Origin: Botryllus schlosseri
Lineage: Eukaryota > Chordata > Ascidiacea > Stolidobranchia > Styelidae
Length of the DNA: 26,042 nucleotides
Direction of reading: 5' to 3'
Assembly (NCBI GenBank): GCA_000444245.1
Contig: ATSW01013332.1
Location: 1 to 26,042 of the forward strand
Made by a program: the position numbers and the translations under genes. The first letter of the stretch is position 1. Each line of letters starts with the position of its first letter. Under the pieces are notes generated by a model. That model searched no databases and was not told the origin of the DNA. It saw nothing but the letters and a program-made list of their open reading frames with translations. Below are positions 1 through 11,000 of this stretch, piece by piece.

Positions 1-138
1 TACCATAGTGTCCAAAATGGTGTCGACCCAGGCAAATCTCACGCCTCAGTGAAATTGTATCACGTCACAATTTCCATTTGGCTACAGGCAATTTGACGGT
101 CATTTTTGACCGGCTTGGCGAGCATTAAATTTGGTGAA

Positions 139-195
139 ACGGGTATCAATCGAAAGCTGACTCTGCACTGATTTCGAAAATATAAATTTTATTCC
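139..195 (+). repeat. Unclassified repeat family 1, copy 1
   Basis: The core reads ATCAATCGAAAGCTGACTCT, then GCACTGATTTCG and an AT-rich end. It aligns with two other copies at 5673-5741 (plus) and 5897-5963 (minus) over nearly 60 bases with scattered mismatches. No coding capacity is visible. Confidence 0.6.
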
Positions 196-265
196 GCTCG
201 TGGCACTGGAACTCCCACAATCAGCCTCGAATTTTTCATTGTTATGAAGATTGGCATTGGGACGC

Positions 266-327
266 AACAATGCTGTCTGGCGAAACGAGAGAGTAGCTCA
301 AGAGAAAAAGAGCCAGACAGCATTGTT
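266..327. repeat. Perfect inverted repeat (16-bp stem, 30-nt loop)
   Basis: The left arm AACAATGCTGTCTGGC (266-281) is the exact reverse complement of the right arm GCCAGACAGCATTGTT (312-327). The 30-nt spacer is purine-rich (gaaacgagagag...). It could be the centre of a small MITE or a transcribed hairpin; nothing decides between these. Confidence 0.85.
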
Positions 328-574
328 CAGCATTGATGCGATTTTGCTTTGGTACTTCGAAGTCTTTATTTCATTTGAAAAAATCGTCACGGAATGTTCT
401 GCAACGCCAAGTCACCATTATATATGAGGTACTTTCTGACCCTGTCATACTGCACGATATATGTTTTGCAATTGTATGTATGTACGTTCAGACTTAGGGA
501 AAATGAGCCAAAACGAAACGCACATGAAAGACTGTTGAAGTTAGAATTCACCTCTCAATGAAAGAAAAGCGAAA

Positions 575-660
575 AATGGGCTCGTTCGGAACCCGGGACC
601 TCTCACAACCGCAAAAGGAACTTCGTCAGGTCAGATAGCTCCAACCGGAAACGGAGATAA
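575..660 (-). repeat. tRNA-derived SINE fragment (T-arm-like end)
   Basis: On the minus strand the sequence GAGAGGTCCCGGGTTC is followed by CGAACGAGCCC and a T-rich stretch. It resembles a tRNA T arm plus acceptor strand with the B box GGTTC. The copy at 960-1060 shares AGAG-TCCCGGGTTC and ACGAGCCC, so the two appear to be one family. The A-box half is too decayed to define. Confidence 0.5.
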
Positions 661-959
661 GTATAGTACAATTCTAACACTATGTGGGAAAACACCTAAT
701 TTGCATACATGAGGTCAAAATTATGTTTTAAGGTCAAAAAAATGTATAATTTTTTCAGGTTAAAATCTCCCCCATTTTTAGGTAAAAATTCTTCCTACTA
801 ATGACGTTTCTGCGTGGTACTCGCAGGTTTGAACATTGTGTGTAGCCGTGTACTTTTTGAAACCCCATATTTTAGAACACGCTAGTGCTAGCTTGGTTTA
901 CTTGGCATTGAAATATCACGAATCCGGGTGCCCTTTTCACTTCCCATCATAGCTGCAAA

Positions 960-1060
960 AAGCGGGCTCGTCCGGGATATGAACCCGGGAACTCTCGCAC
1001 ACTTAGCGATACCCGAGAGAGTTTCTTGCATCACGTCAAGTTTTTGCTCTACGCCATATG
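960..1060 (-). repeat. tRNA-derived SINE fragment, second copy
   Basis: The minus strand shows a good T-arm: CCGGG, loop TTCATAT, CCCGG, then ACGAGCCCGC and a short T-run. Upstream is a CTCTCG...CGAGAG stem. It is closely related to the copy at 575-660 and in the same orientation. A functional tRNA is excluded because no paired acceptor and D arm can be drawn. Confidence 0.55.
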
Positions 1061-2590
1061 CCCAAAATATTCAAATTTTCACGAATTTAGCCATATTACT
1101 TTTCGATACCAAATAAAAATCCACACTTTTACCACATAATAAGGTATATAGCCCAGAACTGGATTGAATTATCAAGAAAAGGGTACTGCTATCGACATAG
1201 GCCGATGCTTTCAACCATTTTTGGTTAGCGGATGCAATCATCCAAGGATATTTCACACACATATTTGATGCATACTGCAGGATTTGCCAAGAAAAATAAA
1301 TAATACATTTACTATCAGCTGTATAGGTCCAATAGCCCAGTCAGCTTATCCAGTGTAACTTGAAACTCCTAGATGAATATCTTAGGGATAGCTGGCTAAT
1401 GATGAAGATTTTGAAATCGAATGTGATTCAGAACGTAGAGTAGTTCATCAACACAAGCTATTGATCTGACATAAGCTTTGGGACTTGGAATAGAAATCTT
1501 CGGAACTTTTAACATCCTTACGAAGTGAGAAAAGATTGCTTAGCAAGGTAGAGAAATCTCACTTTCGATCAGGAGAAACAGCCTTTTTTTCGTCGGCATA
1601 CTTTCGGTAATTTTGTGTATTGCATTGATACTGGTATTGGCGTGATACTGTTACCATGGATTACTGGAGGAGTTAGGAATCCCGATATACAACTGAATTG
1701 ATTGGCAGATGCCTATAGGTAGCTCAATAATAATCCTAAAGAGAGGTATTCTCCAAAATGCCAACGCCTTAGGAGCAGTAACAATTGCACACTTAGTTAG
1801 TCTTCATGAATTATACAGAAGCATTGAGAATAATACAAAAGTTCATTCAATATCAAGAGCACGATTGGATCATATGTGTCAGTTTTGAAATATTGTGTTT
1901 TCTTACTCGCCAGACAACAAGGATACACATGTAACCATGATATACACGTGCCACGGCCATATGTTTATGTTGGACAGCAATATCAGTTTGAATCAACCAA
2001 ATAAAGCAGTGCAAATGTTTATTTGAATTCTATTGATTTACTTTCGACTGCTTGTGGTTTTTGAAACGTTTTATACAATGAACACAAAATATTAAAAGTA
2101 GTGCTATTTGTGGGTTATTAGACAATGTGGTGGATGTCTAACCCAAAAATTTGGCGTGATGGAGAAAAACGGAAGTCATTTTTGAATTCAGCACCCAAAA
2201 GTTAGTCGAAATCAATTGTCTGATCAAAGTCAACAAAAATTGTGTTGCCCGTGTTATATTTAATTTCTAATTAGAAAGAAGTACAAGTAAAATCAAGTTT
2301 AGTTCAGATTATTTCTTGCTGTACATTTATTATGGCTTCCATGTGCCATCAACCAGATATGAGATAAGAGAGTAAAGCAGTCAACCTATGGCGTTACATG
2401 GCCTAAAATTTCATATGTCTTGGTACATCGTGGCGCGGTTTGGGCCGACGACGAAATGCCCATTTCAATATATCATGCTTATTCTTTGTTATGGGAACAT
2501 TAAATCGAGCGCAACGCGAGAAAAATTGAAAGTTGCACAATTTTTTTTTAATGCTCTATAATTTATGGTAATTCACGAAATAATTTTGGG

Positions 2591-2609
2591 CCCCCAATTG
2601 GGGGGGGGG
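2591..2609. repeat. C-run/G-run palindrome
   Basis: CCCCCAATTGGGGG is a perfect palindrome (2591-2604) that continues into a run of ten G (2600-2609). Low-complexity site with no gene nearby. Confidence 0.8.
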
Positions 2610-2965
2610 CTTGGTATGCGGCAGTTACGGTCCTGATTAGAGCATACGTATGCATCTCGAAAGCAAATCTTTGAAACTTCAATTTACTGAGAAATATTCA
2701 ACTGACTTCTGTTATCACAAGTGTTTAGGTGTTACAGTATATTGAAGTTTCTGTAAGGCGAAGTCTTGTAAAAAACACTAAATTGATTTTGATTTTCATG
2801 TTTCTTTTGAAAGTTGTGCGACTTGCTAGCTTCTATTATACTGTCAATGTAGCTAAATTGAACTGATGTATTCGTAGCTCTCACTTATAACTGGTACAAC
2901 ACTTGCATCATTGTAACTTACGCCAAGTCTGAGTAGTCCATTAACTTCATATTACGACACGATGC

Positions 2966-3019
2966 AAATTTTCAAATTTTAATTTTCAAATTTTCAAATT
3001 CATTTCAAATTTCCAAATC
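2966..3019. repeat. AT-rich simple repeat of TTTTCAAA type
   Basis: About five imperfect tandem copies of AAATTTTC / TTTTCAAA. Simple-sequence expansion; no other function visible. Confidence 0.75.
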
Positions 3020-3134
3020 AACTGAAAAATTTATGCTTCATTCCTCTAATTAATCGACGAGCGCCCAACGTCTTGCATTTTGCAATTGAGATCTATAATT
3101 GTAATAGACTGGGCGGACAGGCAAGAATGTTGAC

Positions 3135-3205
3135 GCTGTGTCGTCGGTTGAGGATTTGAACCACTAGTCCAATTCAACTGCGAATATGCTCTGAACGCTA
3201 CAGAG
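3135..3205 (-). repeat. tRNA-like SINE head or tRNA pseudogene
   Basis: On the minus strand TAGCGTTCAGAGCA (3200-3187) resembles the A box and D arm. GTGGTTCAAATCC (around 3164-3152) matches the B box and T loop, at normal spacing. The acceptor stem does not pair, so this is more likely a SINE head or decayed pseudogene than a working tRNA. Confidence 0.5.
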
Positions 3206-3373
3206 TAACTTGCACATTTCTCCGATTATCGGAAAATGTATAGAGTTCTCTCCAAACCAAACATTGCCAAGTACCAACATCAACGAATGAGTAACCTCTC
3301 CTTACATTTGCTGCAACAACTTCTCTGCATAGTTCATGGAAATCGAGTGATTCCAAAAGCGCTAGCGCATGTT

Positions 3374-4163
3374 TATTCGACGACAGATAACAAATATTCA
3401 ACGAGATCAAAGGGTAGAAGTAGCAATTAATAAAACAATAATATAATCAACGATAAAGATGTACGTATAAAAAGCGAAGGATTGTTTCGTCAGATCAATA
3501 GAATTAAGAGTCCTCGGGGATTGCGCTAAATATTTGTTTCCGGTGTCTGTACACCATTAGCGCTTTCTGGGTCGTGTCATCATGAAGAAAAAACGCGTCA
3601 CTTGAAACATGGATTTCGCATTGGTTGATAAAATACATGAGTAAGCCAATCCATCTATTTTGAGGACGTATTTGTCCGGATTCAAATGTTTCGGGAATGA
3701 GAATGCCGCATTCGTACCAGTGGTCATAGGAATCAACACACAAAAATTGTAGTAACTCATGCTATCAATCATGTAATAACACTCATGAGTAAGTAAATAA
3801 ACTTGATCGTGACGTTGGCAAAAGGAACTAGCAGAGTTCCCCGTATAATATTTCAAGATAAAGCTTGCGACTCCATTGTTCAATGACGTCATTAAGATCA
3901 CATTCCGGAAATTCCATGACTATCATTTTGGCGATGCTACCTTCTCGATCACGCCTGTAGAAACGGTAGCAAATACTGCTTTTCACGTTCGGCTACAAAT
4001 AATGTTCTTCTAGCGCGATACCGCGTCGGGGCCTGCGTGTCCGCTATGGCGTCAACAATGCGTCGATACAATCACTCGGACATCATCCTCGACCGTGGAC
4101 AGTCCGAGTAGGAGATCCAGCATATCTCTGTGGTTTTAACCGCAAAGTTACTTCACTATGGCG
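3374..4163 (-). other. Probable 3' UTR of Ror with candidate polyA signal
   Basis: Downstream of the stop I found no AATAAA or ATTAAA on the minus strand until 3379-3374 (TTTATT on the plus strand). This suggests a 3' UTR of roughly 790-820 nt. A weak variant, AATAGA, lies at 3656-3651. The 3' end is therefore inferred. Two minus-strand open frames inside (3504-3743 and 3557-3901) resemble nothing I know and are probably chance. Confidence 0.4.
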
Positions 4164-5052
4164 CTAACCCGAAAAGTTACGGTCCACCGGGTTCGTAAAC
4201 GGTGTCGCGGTCCGGTTATTGGATCCTATCTTCGGAACGTAAGGTTTCGGTCCTAACAGCGGCGATGTCAAACTAGTGGACTGGTTTGCGACATTGCTGC
4301 CATCGTTGTCTTCCTCCACCGGCAAACCAGAGTCGCAAGATGGCGCTTTCGCACTAGACGACGACGCCGATGACCGCGTCTCGTCGTTTTCAGCTTTTGG
4401 CGTGACTGACGACGGCTTCGTCTGCTGTTCGCTGTCGATTTGTGACGTCACAGTCGCTTCATTATCGCTGTAGGCGTTGCTGGGAAACGGCGGCGGGCCT
4501 GTAGATTCAACGTGATCGCCTGTGTTTATTTGTGTGCTGTTTTCGTCCTCTCTAACACCGCTGAGAGGCCTGCGAAACCCTTGGTTTTGTTGGGTCTGCT
4601 GTTGGAAATGCGCCGGCTGGCAGTCGACCACCCCGTAAAACTTATGCTGCGGTTGTCCGCCGTATTGGAACGAATGGCCGGCCGAGCTGGGTCGAGAAAC
4701 CGCGCCGAATTCGCTGCACGAAGACGCGCAGCTGCTAGCGCTTCTACTGCTCTGCGTACCTGGCCTTCGGCCGGCGCTCATCGCGTAAGCCTGGTTGTTT
4801 TGATGGTCCGCGTAGTATCTCGGCTGGAAGGTGTTCATTTCGTAGTTTCCCGGGTATTCCTGCGGCTGTAAGTCTATGCGTTGCCCGGTGTATGATTGGG
4901 CGGACACGTTAGGTCCCGGGGCGTAGCCGTTTTGCGGGTGGTTTGGGATGTACTGCTGTTGTTGCTGCATGTTGGGATACAGGCTCACCCCGGTGACGGC
5001 GTTGTATGTGGGTGGAGGAGATGGGGTACCGTAACTTGGAAGGCTGGAGTCA
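4164..5052 (-). CDS. Ror: Ror last exon: proline-, glutamine- and serine-rich cytoplasmic tail with stop
   Basis: Residues 698-993 ending at a TAG at 4164-4166. The tail opens with a proline-rich stretch (SPPPTYN) containing a PPxY motif at 711-714. Then come a glutamine run (about 726-730), a tyrosine- and proline-rich part, a serine- and cysteine-rich patch, and an acidic Ser/Thr-rich end. Vertebrate RORs also end in Ser/Thr-rich and Pro-rich tails, so the composition fits, but there is little residue-level similarity that I can claim. Acceptor ctatatttcag. The frame is 274 codons long even from the internal GTG at residue 720. Confidence 0.9.
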
Positions 5053-8000
5053 CTGAAATATAGGGATTTTCATTACTACACCACGTAAATTTGCTTTTTG
5101 CATCTATTCGAGCTGTGGTTCTTAAACTGTGCGAAGATATTCTAAGTGTCAACATTGTCAACCACGGAATTAGAGTCGTGTGTGTGGTCATGGCCAGCAA
5201 CGATGTAGTTCTAGTTCCGCGGAGCTCAAGTAGCTTTTGTNTACTTACAATATTTACTCCAAGTGGTTATTATTTTTTACTACGTCCATTGCTACTTGTC
5301 AGTTTTCAGTTTTTTAGGCGAAACCGGTCCTGGAATACTTACTTTATTACCTAGTTGGAAATTGCTACTTCGACTTGTACCAGAGTAAAAATTTACGAGG
5401 TTACTTCTACTTCTACTTTGAGTACCAACAGTGACTACTTTGACCACCTCTGTTTGGATATTTGTTATGAGCAGAACTCGCATGCCAGTTTCGGGGTGGC
5501 GATCATTTTGAATTCGTTTTGTCTTTTTGAGTATTCCAGTCGCCATGTAACTAATGTAATAAGACGGCCAATGGCTTGAAACTACTCTTTCGAAATGAGG
5601 TGCAGTTACTAAACGGAACGAAATCATATTTGTACTCACACTATCAGTGCTATAGCTCGTGAGCCGAGAGCCGTAATTTAATATAACTGGTCTTAATCGA
5701 AAGCCAGTGTCGCACTAATTCCGAATATACAAATTAAAATCAGGGCAACCGAAGTATGGAACCACCTCAAAACATCCCTCAAAGTCTTAAAATCGGGATT
5801 GTTCAGAACAATAGCTTGACGAATTGACCACTAAGTTGCGGCGCTGCCATTGTTGGAATATTGTCGATTGTCGGGGTGGCTTCATTGCCCAGACAAGATT
5901 TTTATTCGTATTTTTGGAATCAGTGCGACACTAGCTTTCGTTTACGACCAGTTGTATTAAATCTCAGCGGTGGGGTCGCCAGCTGTAGCTCAACCAATTA
6001 CGCTACTTTTAGATTGGTCCGCAATAAGAGACACTGCTTGCCCGAACGAAACGACCGGGAGTTGCGTATTTATCTATCCGTAGATTAGTATTCTATACTC
6101 ACACTCCGGAATATTGCGCGTACTGTCCTTCGCGCATGATGTTCGACACTTGCCGGTGGATTCCTCTCGCTAGTTGTGACGTCACACGAGTGACATTGGC
6201 GTTGTCCCAGCCGCAGAGTTTGCCGTAGATTTCCTGAAATACCACCCAAAATGATTTAGAACCGACAATACATATAAAGTATAAAGTCAACACGTAGATA
6301 GAGCCATACGGGAAAGTATAAATGTATCAAGATTCTTTTTGATATTGCTATTAGTATTACGGCATGGTGGCGAAAATGCAGAATTGAAACAAGCAGAGGG
6401 GGTCAAAGTAGTTGGCGTTGCTATTCAAGTACGTNGAAGTAGCAATATCAGAGACATGTCAAAGCTAATTCAAGTAGAAGTAAAAAATTGAAGANGTGAA
6501 TAGTACGCAAGTAGTTTCAACAGAAGTAGATCTGGTCGATGGGACGCAGTTAATCGATAGTGACGACTTTCGAAATTGCATAATGTTCGAAAATATATTC
6601 AGTTACCATGATACAGGAGCTGTTTCGATTCGATGTCATAACAATTCCAATAAGGTGAAGTATGCATGTTCCCAAAGCCACATACAACTTTACAAAATCA
6701 AAAGTATGAAAGAATTTTGTTAAGTAGATGTTGAAGTAGTCTAAAGACATAAGCACTTGAGTAAGTAGAACATATAGGCAAAACCCTACTTGAGCACTCG
6801 GATAAAGTAGTATTGACCACCTATATGGATATAACTTTAGCATTGTCCATTACAATAATACGTGAGCGGACTTCAATACGGCTCCCAACAAATCGGGAGA
6901 TGAACAATACCTCACCTTAAAGTTGGGCCTCGTGGCTGGTTCTTGAGCCCAGCATTCGCGCATCAGGGAATACACCCGCGCGGGACATTGGTCCGGACAC
7001 GTCAGAAGTTGAAATTGCGTCACCATATCCAAAACCTGCCGAAAGAGGACGTGGTTACGCCGGCGACTATAGAAAGCTTGACCGTCACGACCAGGTAGTT
7101 TGGAAAATTCAAGAGTATCTCACCTCTTGGTTGCTATATCCGCAGTACGGCTGCATGCCGTAGCTGTGAATTTCCCATATCAGAACACCAAACGACCAAA
7201 CGGCGGTCTTTTCGGAGTATGTATTCATGCTGATACATTCCGGAGCCATCCATCTGAAGGAAAACGTATCCGTATGAACCGACCAGATGGGATTGTCAAC
7301 ACATCAGAAGGAAGAATATTTCTGGGGTCAGTGAAGTGTAAATCAATTTCCCCTGCTCGCATCAACAGCACGTGGAACGCATTTTGGGCGAATACATAAA
7401 GTTTCCCGCGCGCGCGCTCACCGATTTAATTAGTCTCGCACCGTGAGAACTGTGAAAGATGGTGCACGTAGCATTGTGAATCGGGATACCGTATTTTAAA
7501 ATGCGAAATTCCCGACCATGCTTAGGGTATTTAACTATAGGATATCCCACGATGTTAAGAGTGTCGTAATCTTTAAAATGCATAAACGTTAGGCTACTCG
7601 TCACAAATGTGGTGAAATTTGCATATTGTGTTGACTACAACGTAGGGAGCTATGGAAAACAGTTTGAGATCTAAGAAAATGAGCATCTTTGCGACATCGA
7701 AAAATTTGAAAAGACGTATTGAAAATTATAAAACTTGCACAAACTACACTTTTTCGGAATCCCTGACATTTCCCCTGACCCCAATTTTGCCGCAGAATTT
7801 CCTATTGCCTGGCCATCGTAACTGTGTATGAATCGTAGGATTTGCATAATTATGATATTTTTTGGATATGATTTAAACATCAGAACAGGACAGTATACTT
7901 TGCTGCTGTATGAATGCTAATTGTCACCCTCGCTTATTCGCATTCGCATTCAGCAACAGTGAAGTATTGTCAAACGTATCTGTCAATGATCTGTGATGTC

Positions 8001-11000
8001 CATACCTAATTGGCAGCATTCTACGGCGTTGCGGCGACCTATAGTAGCTCGACAGATAGCAGTCTCTGACGACGTCAAGGTTGCAGATTTTCAGGACATT
8101 ATTCTGGCACACGAGAACATTCCTTGCCGCCAAATCACGGTGAAAGTAACTGTGCGATGTGAGATATTCCATCCCAGATGCGATCTACAAAACAGAAAAC
8201 ATTGTTTACGGGTCACAGAATATCTGCGGGTTGCCACATTCGGAAAACGCCGGGGCACAGCCTGTAACTTTAAGAATGATGAGTTATATTCCTTTTTGAT
8301 GTGTACGCAAATCGTTCTGTCGCGTCGATTCGCGAGATGGATGAGCGATTCGGGAATTGTTCCTGTGATGTCACAAGCGTTCGGACGACGGATCAAATCA
8401 AGCGTAAACGCCCGTTATCCGTGCTGTCAACCGTGTTCGGTTAAGCGTTTGTTTACTCAAAAATACGATTACTCGGGGCAGTTACAGTTTATGAATTCAC
8501 AGTTCACACCTCGCTGTGTTGGACGAGTGGTGGTATGGAAAACCTAACACTGTTGCCATTGAACAGCCTGAAGTGCTGTATCGATTCGAACAGACGAGGC
8601 GCTGTGCTAGACAACGGTTCGAAATAAAAAGGATATGTCGATTACACATCATTAAGCAAATTATTGTAGAAGCATTTAAGGGTATTTCCTAATTGCCAGC
8701 AATTTTACAATTAGGAAAATATAAGATTAACGTATTACAGGTGGGACCAGAGATGACGGAAATGACGAGGTGAGGTACTTGGCAATCATGGATGCGTTTC
8801 CGTCGAAGATATACGAAAATCGGGGTCGTATCAAATGTTCGCATGAATGTAGATGCCATGGGGTAGTGCCAAGGATTTGGCTGCATATCCAACACTGTGT
8901 ATATTGGATACTACCATCTTCGACTGTCAACTGACTGGACAAACGAATTTGACAATGAGATGGTTGCTTACTGCTGCTGTCATTGTAAACACTGTGTATC
9001 CAGCTGCTATCGGTGCTTTCGTTCGTGATTACTAAAATATGAATTCACAGAAAACGGCGAAGTATTGAGCAAGAATTTGATATTTTGTCATTCAGCAAAA
9101 GACAGATAGGAATGAACACTTGAACAGCTTCCCTATGTTTTCTGAAATCATGAACATCACATGAACACGAAACGAAGCACCAATAATTACAAAAAGAATG
9201 AGATGAAAATCCGAAATGGACTATACGAAAACGTTATGTGGCATCGATACCATTGTGACCGAATTATTGGGAGATGCAAGTACCAAAAGATGACAAAATT
9301 ATGATATTTGCTGACATATCAAACAAGCTGCCTTACCCATAATATACCTATCGCATCAGCTGATGATACGTTGTGGGCACTGACCTGAGTCATCATGTTG
9401 ATAAAGTCATTCGACTCCAGTGAGCTCGACGTTTGGCTGCTGGCGCTGCTCGACAGCTTGGTGGGTACCACAACGTCTGAATTTGGCGAGTGGAGATTCA
9501 GAAACTCGTTAAGGTCAACGCGGTTCGTGTATTCGAATATCATGCACTGTCGCCCGGGATGCATGACGACAGCCTGAACAAAGGCAATGGAAATTGATCA
9601 ACGGGCACCAAACGAAACGCACAAAAGCATAGTGATGATATTGGAATATAAAGTAATCACTGATCGCTGTGGAGATGCATGCAACGAAAGATCCATTATA
9701 TTTATAGGCGTGTCAGCTGCCGCAAGCGGTATGGGTATGTTAAATTCTAACATCTTCCTGCGGATCCAATTACAGATTCCACGAAGAAAAACCAACCATC
9801 GGACACTCATATCGGAAAATGGATCAACTTAGTCGGAAATTTTCGAAGTTATAGAGGATTTCTAGTCTTGGAAAAACTGGAAAATCTCAAGAATTTTGAT
9901 ACTAGTCCGCCGCATAAATTTCGCGGGAAAAATACAAAATGATATTTTCACCACACCTTCAAACAGGCCACATTCGGGTGCTGCAGCTGGCTGAGCTTGT
10001 CCATTTCGCTCTGGAATTCGTCGATTTGGCAAGGCAAGGAGCCTTCGTTGAGAGTCTTCACCGCAACCTGAAATTCAAAACGTGTCTTGACCGCCGATAA
10101 TAAGGACGATTGTGTTGTTAACAAATTGGATAACGAAATCCGTTTCCTCTTCATCGATGGTATCGGAACCGAACAGAAATAACACAGTCTAAATTTCCAC
10201 TTGGAAAGAGTCGTAATATCACCGGAAAATTCAACTTAATCGAATCAAAGCTAAGCACTTTGTAACCACAGACTCTCCAGAAAGTGTCGGGAATAAATAA
10301 TCACCAATTGTTTCACTTCAGATATTGCCATTCGAGACGACGCAATTCTATCAATGTGCGGGACTGCACAAGCACAATCGCAACTAGTAATGGGGTATCC
10401 ATTTATAGGTCTCGTCGACCCCGACAAAAGTTCACAACGCCCCACTGGGATCTGAATTTATATTAATCGGGCGAAATAGTCGACTTCCTCGCAAAAAAAT
10501 TAATGAATTATACTCTAGAGGCCTCGCCGTCTTCATTTCCGGTCAATTACCAAGGTAAATCGGGACCAAATATCAGGTTTGTGTATTCGTGTCGGTCTGC
10601 GCAAGTTTCCTTTGTTCGTTACAACTTTCTTGTCATGCACGAAGTTGTACGGATATGCCTCGCGAGCTTCCTTTTCGTCGGAGGAGAATGTCCCTATTGT
10701 CAGGTGCAAGTTTTGGTTTTTACCTAATCACATATTAAATGACTATTTTCGTGATTTGGGTTATTTTTGTCGACTTTCTAATAATTTCATTACGCATAAT
10801 TTTTGACGTTAAGTTCTAAATACCGCGCACCGAGTCATAAAGCGATATGTAAATGACTTACACGCGTTGCCTACATTGTACATAAAAGGCCCCAATAAAT
10901 TGCGATGTTCCTCGCATGTAAACAATACCACCAGAAACATATCTTAACGCGAAATCTTGTTCTAAATCGATTTGCGAACCAATTATAGCGCCATTACATC

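Larger units (their letters stand above)
1..3130. other. Intergenic stretch downstream of Ror without a recognisable gene
   Basis: No open frame here exceeds about 63 codons and none resembles a known protein. It holds a copy of an unclassified repeat (139-195), a perfect hairpin (266-327), two tRNA-like SINE ends (about 575-615 and 960-1015), a G-run with an inverted C-run (2591-2609) and an AT-rich simple repeat (2966-3019). The rest I cannot explain. Confidence 0.6.
5053..6102 (-). other. Intron between kinase-end exon and tail exon
   Basis: 1050 bp, GT-AG. It contains a copy of repeat family 2 (about 5113-5480) and the inverted pair of repeat family 1 (5673-5963). Little of it is unique sequence. 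Confidence 0.85.

Noticed and set aside
2600-2609. G-run as a G-quadruplex
   Set aside because: A single run of ten G without further G-tracts nearby does not make a usual quadruplex pattern.
3504-3901. Overlapping minus-strand frames of 79 and 114 codons downstream of Ror
   Set aside because: They overlap each other in different frames, lie in the probable 3' UTR and match nothing I know.
4512-4871. Plus-strand open frame of 119 codons over the tail exon
   Set aside because: Antisense shadow of the Ror tail; arginine/valine-rich from reading a biased exon backwards.
6550-6843. Hydrophobic minus-strand frame that could pass for a small membrane protein
   Set aside because: It falls entirely in repeat family 2 copy A; the other copies do not keep the frame, and the hydrophobicity comes from T-rich DNA.
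7993-8547. Plus-strand open frame of 184 codons
   Set aside because: It lies antisense to the Ror catalytic-loop exon and runs into intron; its composition mirrors the exon on the other strand and it resembles no family.
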